This document shows positions 1 through 6,573 of a stretch of DNA of 7,720 bases, one piece after another. Where the stretch lies: NCBI GenBank assembly GCA_015520475.1, contig WAQA01000095.1, positions 1 through 7,720 on the forward strand, written 5' to 3'. The notes under the pieces are model-generated. The model was not told where the DNA came from. It worked only from the letters and a program-made list of their open reading frames with translations, and searched no databases. Numbering within the stretch: position 1 is the first letter of the stretch; each line of letters starts with the position of its first letter. The stretch is from Candidatus Bathyarchaeota archaeon (GTDB lineage Archaea > Thermoproteota > Bathyarchaeia > Bathyarchaeales > WAQA01). Made by a program: the position numbers and the translations under genes.

Positions 1-28
1 AGAGATAAGCCTCCAGGAATAGACGGGC

Positions 29-38
29 TAAAACTTTT
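29..38 (+). promoter_or_regulatory. Weak TATA-like element upstream of the acylphosphatase gene
   Basis: The sequence TAAAACTTTT is centred about 26 bp before the ATG at 61, the usual archaeal spacing between TATA box and transcription start. If real, the mRNA would begin at or next to the ATG and be leaderless. The match to the consensus is modest, so this is an inference from position and AT content. Confidence 0.35.
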
Positions 39-60
39 CTCTCCCTTAAATCCATCTATT

Positions 61-381
61 ATGGCGGGTATGCTGAGGTTTAGGGGGAAGAGAGGTTTGG
101 TGGATGAAGATGTTAGGGTGCACATCTTCATCAGCGGCAGGGTTCAAGGAGTATTCTTCAGATATGAGGTTATGAGGAGGGCCCGTCGGATGGGGGTTAA
201 AGGATGGATCCGGAACCTCCCGGATGGACGGGTTGAAGCCGTATTTGAGGGTTCAAGGAGGGATGTTGAGGAGTTACTGGCGTTCTGCAGGAGGGGTCCT
301 GAAGGGGCGATAGTGGAGAACGTTGAGGTTGAATGGGAGAAGCCTAAAGGAGAATTCGAAAACTTCATTATACGTTACTGA
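61..381 (+). CDS. acyP: Acylphosphatase
   Basis: Small cytoplasmic enzyme that hydrolyses acyl phosphates such as carbamoyl phosphate, acetyl phosphate or 1,3-bisphosphoglycerate to carboxylate and phosphate. Both family signatures are visible: G-R-V-Q-G-V-F-F-R at about residues 26-34, holding the phosphate-binding loop and catalytic Arg34, and G-W-I-R-N-L-P-D-G at about 48-56, holding catalytic Asn52. The fold ends with the usual E-N-F-x-I-x-x-Y strand. The ATG at 61 gives 106 residues, against about 90-100 for the family. It is preferred because a TATA-like element lies 26 bp upstream. A GTG at 100, with GAGGT a few bases before it, would give a more typical 93 residues and cannot be excluded. 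The physiological substrate in archaea is unsettled. The next gene has its own promoter, so no operon is implied. Confidence 0.93.
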   Translation: MAGMLRFRGKRGLVDEDVRVHIFISGRVQGVFFRYEVMRRARRMGVKGWIRNLPDGRVEAVFEGSRRDVEELLAFCRRGPEGAIVENVEVEWEKPKGEFENFIIRY

Positions 382-423
382 CGTCCATCCTCATCCAAGC
401 CCTAACCGAAACCTTCCCTCCTC

Positions 424-438
424 AAAAATATTTTATTT
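424..438 (+). promoter_or_regulatory. TATA-box promoter of the HTH/ATP-cone/NrdD-like gene
   Basis: The run AAAAATATTTTATTT is the most AT-rich stretch of the 78-bp gap and is centred about 28 bp before the GTG at 460. It suggests a leaderless or nearly leaderless transcript. A tandem hexamer TTGTAG-TTGTAG (437-448) lies between this box and the predicted transcription start, where a bound repressor could block RNA polymerase. Confidence 0.55.
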
Positions 439-459
439 GTAGTTGTAGATTATAAGCCG

Positions 460-2697
460 GTGTCTAGGTTGCGTAGGAGAAGGTATGGGGGAAAGAATGT
501 CGGTGCAAGGGTTCTCAAGGCAGTCTCCTCAGGCTTAAGGCTTAAGATACTCACCCTCCTATATGAGAGGGGCCCCCTATCCTACACTGAGATAATGAAT
601 CTCCTCCGCCTAAACCCTGTTAGGGATGCAGGTAGATTCGCCTATCACCTTAAACAGCTCCTAAAGACAGATCTGATAGAGCCTGAAGTTGAGAATAAAA
701 AGTATAAGTTGACCGATTTAGGGAGGAAGGTTGTCAACTTCGCCGATGACCTTGAAGAGTCCGCCTATGTGAGGCGGCGTATGCTCGTTAGAACCTCCAG
801 GCTGGCGATAGAGGAGTTCGACAGGAACAAGATAGCCCAATCCCTAATAAAGGAGGCCAATGTACCGGTAGACCTGGCTCAGAAGATAGCACGTGAAACT
901 GAGAAGAGGCTTCAGGAGACAGGGGCGAAGTATCTGACAGCCCCACTAATAAGAGAGTTTGTAAATGCGATACTTATAGAGAGGGGCTTAGAGGAGTACA
1001 GGCATAAACTCACAAGATTAGGGATGCCTGTCTACGACGTTACAAACCTAATAAAGGATCTAAGCGAGTCAGGATCAAACGTTGAGGATGTACATAGGAG
1101 GGCAAGCAACGCCGTCATAGGCGAGTACACCCTACTAAGCATACTGCCGAGGGATATAGCAGATGCACATCTCTCAGGAGACCTCCACCTAAACAATATA
1201 GGATGCTGGATCCTGAAGCCATGCGAGATAATCCATGATCTACGCCTATTCCTGAGGAGAGGCTTGAGAATTGAAGGATGGAGACCGCTGCTTCCATGCG
1301 ATCCACCAGAAGACTTCAGATCCGCCCTCTCCCTAGCCGAGGATATATTGAGACTTACAAACCCAGAGGTCTCAGGCGTCCAAGTAATCGATTACTTCAA
1401 CATCTTCCTCGCCCCATTCCTCACAGGATATTATCCCGAAGAGGTGAAACATAGCCTCCGACTATTCCTCACAGAGATAAACCACTCCATCCCGAAGGCA
1501 GCGTTGGGAATAGAACTCTCAACCCCAACCTTCCTGGCTGAGGAGGAAATCAACTACGCCGGAGAGAAAGAACTGAAATACTCAGATATCACCGAGGAGA
1601 GTGCAAGGTTAGCCTCCCTAATAATCGATGTGATGCTTGAGGAGCCTAGACCATGCATCAGCCCACTCCTCATAATCAAGGTTAGATCCGAATCGATCAA
1701 GGATGATACGTGGCGGAGCATCCTCTACAAATCGCATAGGCTGGCTATTGAGAAGGGAGGAGTATACTTCGCCAATCTAGGATCTGAAGGGCAGCCTCCA
1801 TCATCATATACGACTGCCGGATCAAGGCTGAGCGGCGACTGGACTGGAGACTGGGAACTCGACATCATACGTACCGGAAGCATAGAGAGCATAATCCTAA
1901 ACATTCCAAGAGTATCCTATAACAGCGGAGGGAACATACGGGCCTTCTTCGAGAGATTATATGATCTCTCAGAGAAGGCTGTGAGGGCCCTAGAAATAAA
2001 ATACTTAACTATGAAGCAGCGTGTAAAGGAGGGGCTGCTCCCATTCCTCTCAGGAAGAACCGACGGAGACATCTACTACAGACTTGAAAATGCAACTAGA
2101 CTGGTGAGTTTCGTAGGGTTGAATGAGGCTGTGGAGCATATGACAGGTGAGAGGATAGGCGAGAGCAGTGAAGCCCTAAAATTCGCAGAGGAAATCCTAA
2201 ACCACCTAGCAGAGAACATAAAGGAGCTCTCATCAAAGTCCTCGGCTAGATGCGCCCTCTCATCAGCGAACAGCCATGAAGCCTCATATAGACTGGCAAG
2301 CCTCGACGTTGAAGAGTACGGTTGGGGAAGGGTGAAGGTTCAAGGAGACAGAAACAATCCATCCTACACATACATGAACATAACAGGATGGGAAGGCGAA
2401 GCCGAAATAGAGGACAGATTAACCCTCGAATCAAGATTCCACAGGTTAACTCCAGGTGGACACCTAGCCATAATCCCAATCCGCAACATAGAAGCATCAG
2501 CCGAGAAACTCCTAGAAATCTCAGAGGAGATCATAAAGAAGTATCCCCTAGGCCTCTACTACTACGAGTCAGGAATCCTCTACTGCACAAACTGCCAGAG
2601 AACCTTCCATGGAAACCTGATAAAATGTCCATCATGCGGATCCACAGATACAACCAGAATCTTCAACCAGAAATCATATGGATCCATCCGGAAATAG
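460..2697 (+). CDS. Winged-HTH / ATP-cone / inactive NrdD-like (class III ribonucleotide reductase) fusion, probable nucleotide-responsive regulator
   Basis: Domains in order: basic N-terminus (1-10); ArsR-like winged HTH (about 15-95); ATP-cone (about 108-195, F-D-R-N-K-I at 120-125), a module that binds ATP or dATP in ribonucleotide reductases; an NrdD-like barrel (about 225-700) with H-L-S-G-D-L-H-L at 237-244, C249/C255 and L-N-I-P-R at 480-484; and a zinc ribbon (C709, C712, C723, C726). Two residues needed for class III catalysis look absent. The finger loop reads T-A-G-S-R (452-456) where active enzymes have G-C-R. The C-terminus ends Q-K-S-Y-G-S-I-R-K, with Ser739 about where the radical glycine is expected. 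No nrdG activase gene lies nearby. I infer a pseudoenzyme that senses nucleotides and controls transcription; targets are unknown. The GTG start fits a leaderless transcript. A class III reductase with an unusual active site is the main alternative. Confidence 0.88.
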   Translation: MSRLRRRRYGGKNVGARVLKAVSSGLRLKILTLLYERGPLSYTEIMNLLRLNPVRDAGRFAYHLKQLLKTDLIEPEVENKKYKLTDLGRKVVNFADDLEESAYVRRRMLVRTSRLAIEEFDRNKIAQSLIKEANVPVDLAQKIARETEKRLQETGAKYLTAPLIREFVNAILIERGLEEYRHKLTRLGMPVYDVTNLIKDLSESGSNVEDVHRRASNAVIGEYTLLSILPRDIADAHLSGDLHLNNIGCWILKPCEIIHDLRLFLRRGLRIEGWRPLLPCDPPEDFRSALSLAEDILRLTNPEVSGVQVIDYFNIFLAPFLTGYYPEEVKHSLRLFLTEINHSIPKAALGIELSTPTFLAEEEINYAGEKELKYSDITEESARLASLIIDVMLEEPRPCISPLLIIKVRSESIKDDTWRSILYKSHRLAIEKGGVYFANLGSEGQPPSSYTTAGSRLSGDWTGDWELDIIRTGSIESIILNIPRVSYNSGGNIRAFFERLYDLSEKAVRALEIKYLTMKQRVKEGLLPFLSGRTDGDIYYRLENATRLVSFVGLNEAVEHMTGERIGESSEALKFAEEILNHLAENIKELSSKSSARCALSSANSHEASYRLASLDVEEYGWGRVKVQGDRNNPSYTYMNITGWEGEAEIEDRLTLESRFHRLTPGGHLAIIPIRNIEASAEKLLEISEEIIKKYPLGLYYYESGILYCTNCQRTFHGNLIKCPSCGSTDTTRIFNQKSYGSIRK

Positions 2698-2800
2698 GAG
2701 GCCAGGATACAAGCCCTAAAAAACAGCCTATAACATTCCCTGGCCGAGATGATGAGGCTGCATACTACAAGATTAAGCGGACAAACAAAATAATCAACGA

Positions 2801-2810
2801 AGCTTTAATA
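2801..2810 (+). promoter_or_regulatory. TATA-box promoter of the Gfo/Idh/MocA oxidoreductase gene
   Basis: AGCTTTAATA is centred about 26 bp before 2832, which predicts a transcript with a leader of roughly 10-15 nt that still contains the Shine-Dalgarno-like sequence at 2833-2839. The 148-bp gap between the stop at 2697 and this start holds no other gene that I can support. Confidence 0.5.
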
Positions 2811-2832
2811 TCGCATCCCCATTAAACTTTTA

Positions 2833-2839
2833 GGCGGAG
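2833..2839 (+). promoter_or_regulatory. Ribosome binding site that decides the start of the oxidoreductase gene
   Basis: GGCGGAG touches the first possible ATG at 2840 but lies about 6-7 nt before the second, in-frame ATG at 2846. Normal spacing therefore favours 2846. Confidence 0.5.
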
Positions 2840-2845
2840 ATGAAG

Positions 2846-3892
2846 ATGGCTGAAGTTAGATTTGGAATGGCTGGTACAGGGGTGGGTGCAAACTTCTTCG
2901 CCCAGGCATTCTCATCCCTCTCCGAAAACGACAGGGCCAGGCTCGTCGCAGTGAACAGTAGACGGGAGAGTAGAGCGAAGGAGTACGCCTCAAAATGGGG
3001 CTTAAAGAAGTACTACACCGATTATGGACGGATGCTTGAGGATCCCGAGATAGACGCCGTCATCATAAGCACGCCCCACTTCCTCCACTACAAGATGACC
3101 ATCGAAGCCATAAAGATGAACAAGCATGTCCTAGTTGACAAGCCTATGGCAATCAACCTTAAAGAGGCTGATGAGATGATAGCTGAGGCTGAAAGGAAAG
3201 GTGTGAAGTTAGGCGTCAACCTACAGTCAAGATTTGATCCAGTATACAGGAAGATCAAGGAGGCCGTTGATGATGGAAGGTTTGGAAGGTTAATCCTTGG
3301 AGAGGCACTCGTGAAATGGTATAGGACGCAGGAATACTACTCCTCAAGCAGCTGGAGGGGGAGATGGGCTACTGAGGGTGGAGGAGCATTAATCAACCAG
3401 GCAATCCACACGATAGATCTGCTCCTATGGATCATGGGATCCCCGAAGATGCTGTGGGGCCAGATAGACACCGTAGCACATGAGATAGAGGTTGAGGATA
3501 TAGCCGTTGCAACGGTCAGATTCGAGAATGAAGCGTTAGGAGTGATCGAGGGAAGCACAGCCCTCTACCCAGGCTTCCCACATAAACTTGCAATATATGG
3601 GACGGATGGCATGGCCCTCGCTGAAGGAGACACGTTGAGGAGATGGTCGATAAAGGGGATGGAGGAGACCGTTCTCGAGGAGAGGAAGGAGGGTCTCCAG
3701 GCATGGTCGAGGCCTGAGATGCTTCCGGCAACCAACCACGCCTCCCTCCTCAAGGACTTCGCCAGGGCAGTCCTGGAGGATAGGGAGCCATACGTCAACG
3801 GTTATGAGGGAAGAAGATCCATAGAATTAATCATGGCAATTTACAGGTCAGGTAGGACAGGGGAGACCGTGAAGTTCCCACTCAAAGAATAA
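2846..3892 (+). CDS. Gfo/Idh/MocA-family NAD(P)-dependent oxidoreductase
   Basis: Soluble dehydrogenase of the family that oxidises or reduces sugars, inositols and related polyols. From ATG 2846 the protein has 348 residues, normal for the family, and begins directly with the Rossmann strand and dinucleotide loop G-M-A-G-T-G-V-G-A (residues 7-15). The N-terminal domain carries the V-D-K-P-M-A motif with the catalytic-type lysine at about residue 99. The C-terminal domain carries G-G-G-A-L-I-N-Q-A-I-H-T-I-D with His188. In inositol dehydrogenase the position four before this histidine is Asp; here it is Asn184, a substitution also found in other branches of the family. The substrate cannot be read from sequence, and neighbours give no sugar pathway. 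An upstream ATG at 2840 adds two residues but sits too close to the ribosome binding site. Confidence 0.92.
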   Translation: MAEVRFGMAGTGVGANFFAQAFSSLSENDRARLVAVNSRRESRAKEYASKWGLKKYYTDYGRMLEDPEIDAVIISTPHFLHYKMTIEAIKMNKHVLVDKPMAINLKEADEMIAEAERKGVKLGVNLQSRFDPVYRKIKEAVDDGRFGRLILGEALVKWYRTQEYYSSSSWRGRWATEGGGALINQAIHTIDLLLWIMGSPKMLWGQIDTVAHEIEVEDIAVATVRFENEALGVIEGSTALYPGFPHKLAIYGTDGMALAEGDTLRRWSIKGMEETVLEERKEGLQAWSRPEMLPATNHASLLKDFARAVLEDREPYVNGYEGRRSIELIMAIYRSGRTGETVKFPLKE

Positions 3893-4000
3893 ACTTCTTC
3901 TCCATCTAGATTAATGGGTTCAGGTGAAGGCTTAACGGATCCTCCCCACCCAGACATCTAGAACCAGACGATACGATAACCCTGTGGAAGCGAAGGATTC

Positions 4001-5344
4001 ATGGTTAAGGCGGACATAACCCTAACAAACGCGAAGGCCCTGATCTCAGGAAGTATCCTACGATGCGGGGTTGCAGTGGAGGATGGGAGGATATGTAGGA
4101 TAGCGAAGGACCCCAACCTCCCTAAGGCCTCGGAGAAGATTGATCTCAAGGGAAGATTGATCATGCCTGGATTAATAGATGTGCATGTCCACTTCAGAGA
4201 TCAGGCCCTATCATACAAGGAGGATTTCAGGTCTGGGACGATGGCCGCTGCGAACGGCGGAGTAACATCCGCTATAGACATGCCGAATAATGATCCAGTC
4301 ACAATGAACCTGGAATCCCTGAGGGAACGCATCAAAGAGGCTGAGAGGAAAACAGTGATCAACCTTGCCTTCTACTCAGCCTTCCCTGAGAGGGCTGAGG
4401 AGATCAATAGGATAGTGAGGGATGGAGGGGCAGTGGCATTCAAGCTCTTCCTAACAAGGAAGGTTGGAGGGGTTGATCCATGCGATGAGGATGCAATCAT
4501 AGAAGCGTTAAGGGAGTCTGGAAGGTTGGGGGTTCCAGTTGCAGTGCATGCTGAGAGCATCAAAATACTGAGGGAGAGGGCTGAGAGGATTGGAGAGTTG
4601 AGAACAATCAACGATTATCTGAGGCTTCACTCGCCAAGCGTTGAGGAGGAAACCGTAAGACGCATGCTCCATCTCATAGGGGACATGCATGTGAAGGTTC
4701 ACTTCTGCCATGTGAGCTCCGCTGGAACCGTGAAGATGATCTCTGAGGCTAGAGAATCCGGTATTCCAGTCACATGTGAGGTTACACCATACCATCTCCT
4801 CATATCATCATCAGATCTCAGGGTGAAGGGCTTCATCGCCCTCTCAGATCCACCTGCAAGGGACAGGAGAATAATCAACCAGCTATGGACCCTTCTACGT
4901 AGGGGGATGATAGATGTGATAGCCTCGGATCACGCCCCCCACGCCATAGAGGAGAAGACTGGAGATTCAATATTGGATGTTGAGGCGGGCGTTCCAGGAT
5001 TAGAGGTTACACTCCCATTAATGCTGACCCAGGCTGATAAGGGCCTCATAAGCCTTCCTGAGATAGCCTCTCTAATGTGTAAGAGGCCTGCTGAAATCTT
5101 CGGTTTAACCGGTAGGGGGGAGCTGAAGGAGGGAAACTACGCTGATATGGTAATCGTTGATCTGAAGAGAAGATATAAGATTGATCCATCCCACTTCTAC
5201 TCTAAGGCCAAATACTCACCCTTCGAGGGATGGGAGGTGAAGGGGAAACCTGTCAAGACATTCGTGAATGGAAGGCTTGTGATGGATGAGGGTGAGATCA
5301 CAGCTAAGCCTGGAAGCGGAAGGATAATAAGGTGGAGAAGTTGA
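4001..5344 (+). CDS. pyrC: Dihydroorotase-type amidohydrolase (class I)
   Basis: Probable pyrimidine biosynthesis enzyme that interconverts N-carbamoyl-aspartate and dihydroorotate. The 447-residue length and layout (small beta domain, TIM barrel, C-terminal beta return) fit class I dihydroorotases. Visible metal and catalytic residues are D-V-H-V-H-F-R-D (His62, His64, Arg66), M-P-N-N (94-97), F-K-L-F with likely carbamylated Lys148, H-A-E with His183, H-F-C-H-V-S-S with His237, and S-D-H-A-P-H with Asp310. Two positions are atypical: the usual P-G after H-x-R-(D/E) is Q-A (68-69), and the usual P-P-L-R reads P-P-A-R (284-287). A related cyclic amidohydrolase such as allantoinase is therefore possible. 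No other pyr gene is in the window. The ATG at 4001 follows a weak purine-rich stretch; I saw no clear TATA box in the 108-bp gap before it. Confidence 0.85.
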   Translation: MVKADITLTNAKALISGSILRCGVAVEDGRICRIAKDPNLPKASEKIDLKGRLIMPGLIDVHVHFRDQALSYKEDFRSGTMAAANGGVTSAIDMPNNDPVTMNLESLRERIKEAERKTVINLAFYSAFPERAEEINRIVRDGGAVAFKLFLTRKVGGVDPCDEDAIIEALRESGRLGVPVAVHAESIKILRERAERIGELRTINDYLRLHSPSVEEETVRRMLHLIGDMHVKVHFCHVSSAGTVKMISEARESGIPVTCEVTPYHLLISSSDLRVKGFIALSDPPARDRRIINQLWTLLRRGMIDVIASDHAPHAIEEKTGDSILDVEAGVPGLEVTLPLMLTQADKGLISLPEIASLMCKRPAEIFGLTGRGELKEGNYADMVIVDLKRRYKIDPSHFYSKAKYSPFEGWEVKGKPVKTFVNGRLVMDEGEITAKPGSGRIIRWRS

Positions 5345-5835
5345 GGTTCATCGCTGACGGCATGCTTGGAAAATTAACCCGTTGGCTCCGCATGCTCGGC
5401 CACGACGTAAAATACTATAACGCCACAGATGATAAGGACTTGATCAAGGCTGCAAAGGCCGAGGGGAGAATCCTACTCACAAGAGACAACATACTATATA
5501 GGCGGGCTTTAAGGGAGAATGTTGAAGCCTTCCTCGTGAGGGGTGAAAGCGAACATGAGAGACTCGCCGAGCTAGCCGGGGAATACAACCTCAAACTCGA
5601 GATAGACATGGCCTCTTCACGATGCCCAAAATGTAACTCAAAGATAATACCTGTAAGGAAGGAGGCCATAATAGATCTGATACCTGAAACCACATCCAGA
5701 TTCTACAATGACTTCTGGAGATGCAGTGGATGTGGAAAGGTTTATTGGCGTGGATCACATTGGAGGAGGATAGAGGAGACCCTAAACCTAGCCAGAAACC
5801 TAACCTCAAAGGTTAGGGTGGAGGAGAATCCATAA
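5332..5835 (+). CDS. Mut7-C RNase-domain protein (DUF82) with zinc ribbon
   Basis: A 167-residue protein of the Mut7-C family, a PIN-like nuclease fold named after the C-terminus of animal Mut-7. The N-terminal part has the hallmark F-I-A-D-G-M-L-G-K-L-T-R-W-L-R-M-L-G (about 6-23) and L-L-T-R-D (48-52), supplying candidate metal-binding Asp9 and Asp52. A zinc ribbon follows with C98-x2-C101 and C131-x2-C134. RNase activity is predicted from fold membership; targets are unknown. The GTG start overlaps the dihydroorotase end by 13 bp, with GGAAGGA about 8 nt upstream, so the two genes are probably co-transcribed and translationally coupled. A TTG at 5341 is an alternative start. The stop codon directly abuts the stop of the convergent gene on the other strand. 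Confidence 0.9.
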   Translation: MEKLRFIADGMLGKLTRWLRMLGHDVKYYNATDDKDLIKAAKAEGRILLTRDNILYRRALRENVEAFLVRGESEHERLAELAGEYNLKLEIDMASSRCPKCNSKIIPVRKEAIIDLIPETTSRFYNDFWRCSGCGKVYWRGSHWRRIEETLNLARNLTSKVRVEENP

Positions 5836-5849
5836 CTACCTAACCTCAA
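5799..5849. repeat. CCTAACC / GGTTAGG / CCTAACC repeat cluster at the convergent gene junction
   Basis: CCTAACCTCAA occurs at 5799-5809 and again at 5839-5849, and its inverted core GGTTAGG lies between them at 5811-5817. The inner copy can pair with the left copy (7-bp stem, 5-nt loop) or the right copy (7-bp stem, 21-nt loop). The cluster covers the last codons of both converging genes. It could act in termination or be a by-product of coding sequence; no T-run follows on either strand. Confidence 0.45.
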
Positions 5850-6492
5850 CCGTTCCATCATCATTGAATATTATCTCGCCCTTCCTCCTTATCTTGAGAG
5901 CCCTGTTAAGGTTGTAGATTCTCTCGAAGGCATTCGAGACCTTCAATGGGCAGAGGGTTGCATTCGAACATTTATTTTCCTCCAAGACTAGATCCGCCAT
6001 GTATGATAATGGAATCCTCCTCCCACCGAACCTCTCCAAGAGCACATTATATACCCTATCAACCTCGCCGCATACATAATAGTAATGGTCCTGGGGGCAT
6101 CTCCCATACCTGAACTCATGGACTATTGGACTGTCAATCCTACCCTTTATAAACTCGATGTTCATCCTACCCATAAACTCCCTCTCCCCAACCTCCCCAT
6201 AATGATATCTCTTGATGAGATCCGCTATCTCACGTGCCCCTTCATCATATAAGACCTCATGCTTCACTATTCTGCTGAGGCCTTGCCTATACGCTCCTAT
6301 CCATAAGCCATCCCTATACCCGTCGCTTACAGGTCTGATGATGAAGCCCTGCGACATAGGATTCCTCTCAAGAAGCCACTCAGCATCATCGATTGGATCA
6401 TCATATCCCCTGAGATTCTTGAAGACTGAGACGCCTAGGTTCCTATCGAAGACTATCAGGATATCCGTCAATAATATGCTTGTTCCAGACAA
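5836..6492 (-). CDS. Unrecognised protein with four cysteines
   Basis: I do not recognise this 218-residue soluble protein. It starts with a hydrophobic strand-like segment (S-I-L-L-T-D-I-L-I-V-F-D-R, residues 5-17), has no signal peptide or membrane helix, and has a middle region rich in aromatic and charged residues. The second half carries four cysteines, C132, C141, C175 and C181, which could bind zinc or an iron-sulfur cluster. The C-terminus (about 201-218) looks like a beta hairpin ending in D-D-G-T-V-E-V-R. The proposed start is TTG at 6492, supported by GGGAG about 5 nt upstream and a TATA-like box near 6527. An internal TTG eight codons in is an alternative. Codon use resembles the neighbours, so it looks native. 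Its stop abuts the stop of the opposing Mut7-C gene. Confidence 0.75.
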   Translation of the reverse strand: MSGTSILLTDILIVFDRNLGVSVFKNLRGYDDPIDDAEWLLERNPMSQGFIIRPVSDGYRDGLWIGAYRQGLSRIVKHEVLYDEGAREIADLIKRYHYGEVGEREFMGRMNIEFIKGRIDSPIVHEFRYGRCPQDHYYYVCGEVDRVYNVLLERFGGRRIPLSYMADLVLEENKCSNATLCPLKVSNAFERIYNLNRALKIRRKGEIIFNDDGTVEVR

Positions 6493-6521
6493 CTCTACTC
6501 CCTATTCTTCGGATAAGAAGA

Positions 6522-6532
6522 TAAATATAAAC
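6522..6532 (-). promoter_or_regulatory. TATA-box promoter of the four-cysteine protein gene
   Basis: Read on the minus strand, GTTTATATTTA is a good archaeal TATA match, about 35 bp upstream of the TTG start. It predicts transcription from near 6501, giving a leader of roughly 10 nt that begins around the GGGAG ribosome-binding sequence. The gene is therefore likely transcribed separately from the membrane protein gene upstream. Confidence 0.5.
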
Positions 6533-6573
6533 TTTTATGATATGCCGCTTGCAGGCTGAGTCTTAGGTTATGT

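Noticed and set aside
1..22. Possible tail of an upstream gene ending at TAG 20-22 (reading E-I-S-L-Q-E)
   Set aside because: Only six codons are visible, so it cannot be told from chance. The window edge prevents a call.
2749..2793. Short open frame (about 14 codons) starting ATG ATG in the same gap
   Set aside because: Very short, no ribosome binding site, and no recognisable peptide.
2322..2825. Open frame of 167 codons overlapping the 3' end of the NrdD-like gene
   Set aside because: Out-of-frame shadow: low-complexity composition rich in Pro, Arg, Asn and His, no recognisable domain, and almost wholly inside a well-supported gene.
2748..2830. GATGATGA resembling the C box of an archaeal C/D-box guide RNA in the gap before the oxidoreductase
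   Set aside because: No CTGA D box follows within a usable distance, and no C'/D' pair is visible.
6212..6559. Plus-strand open frame of 115 codons opposite the four-cysteine gene
   Set aside because: Ser/Pro-rich antisense shadow with no promoter or ribosome binding site. The minus-strand frame has a TATA box, a ribosome-binding sequence and native codon use.
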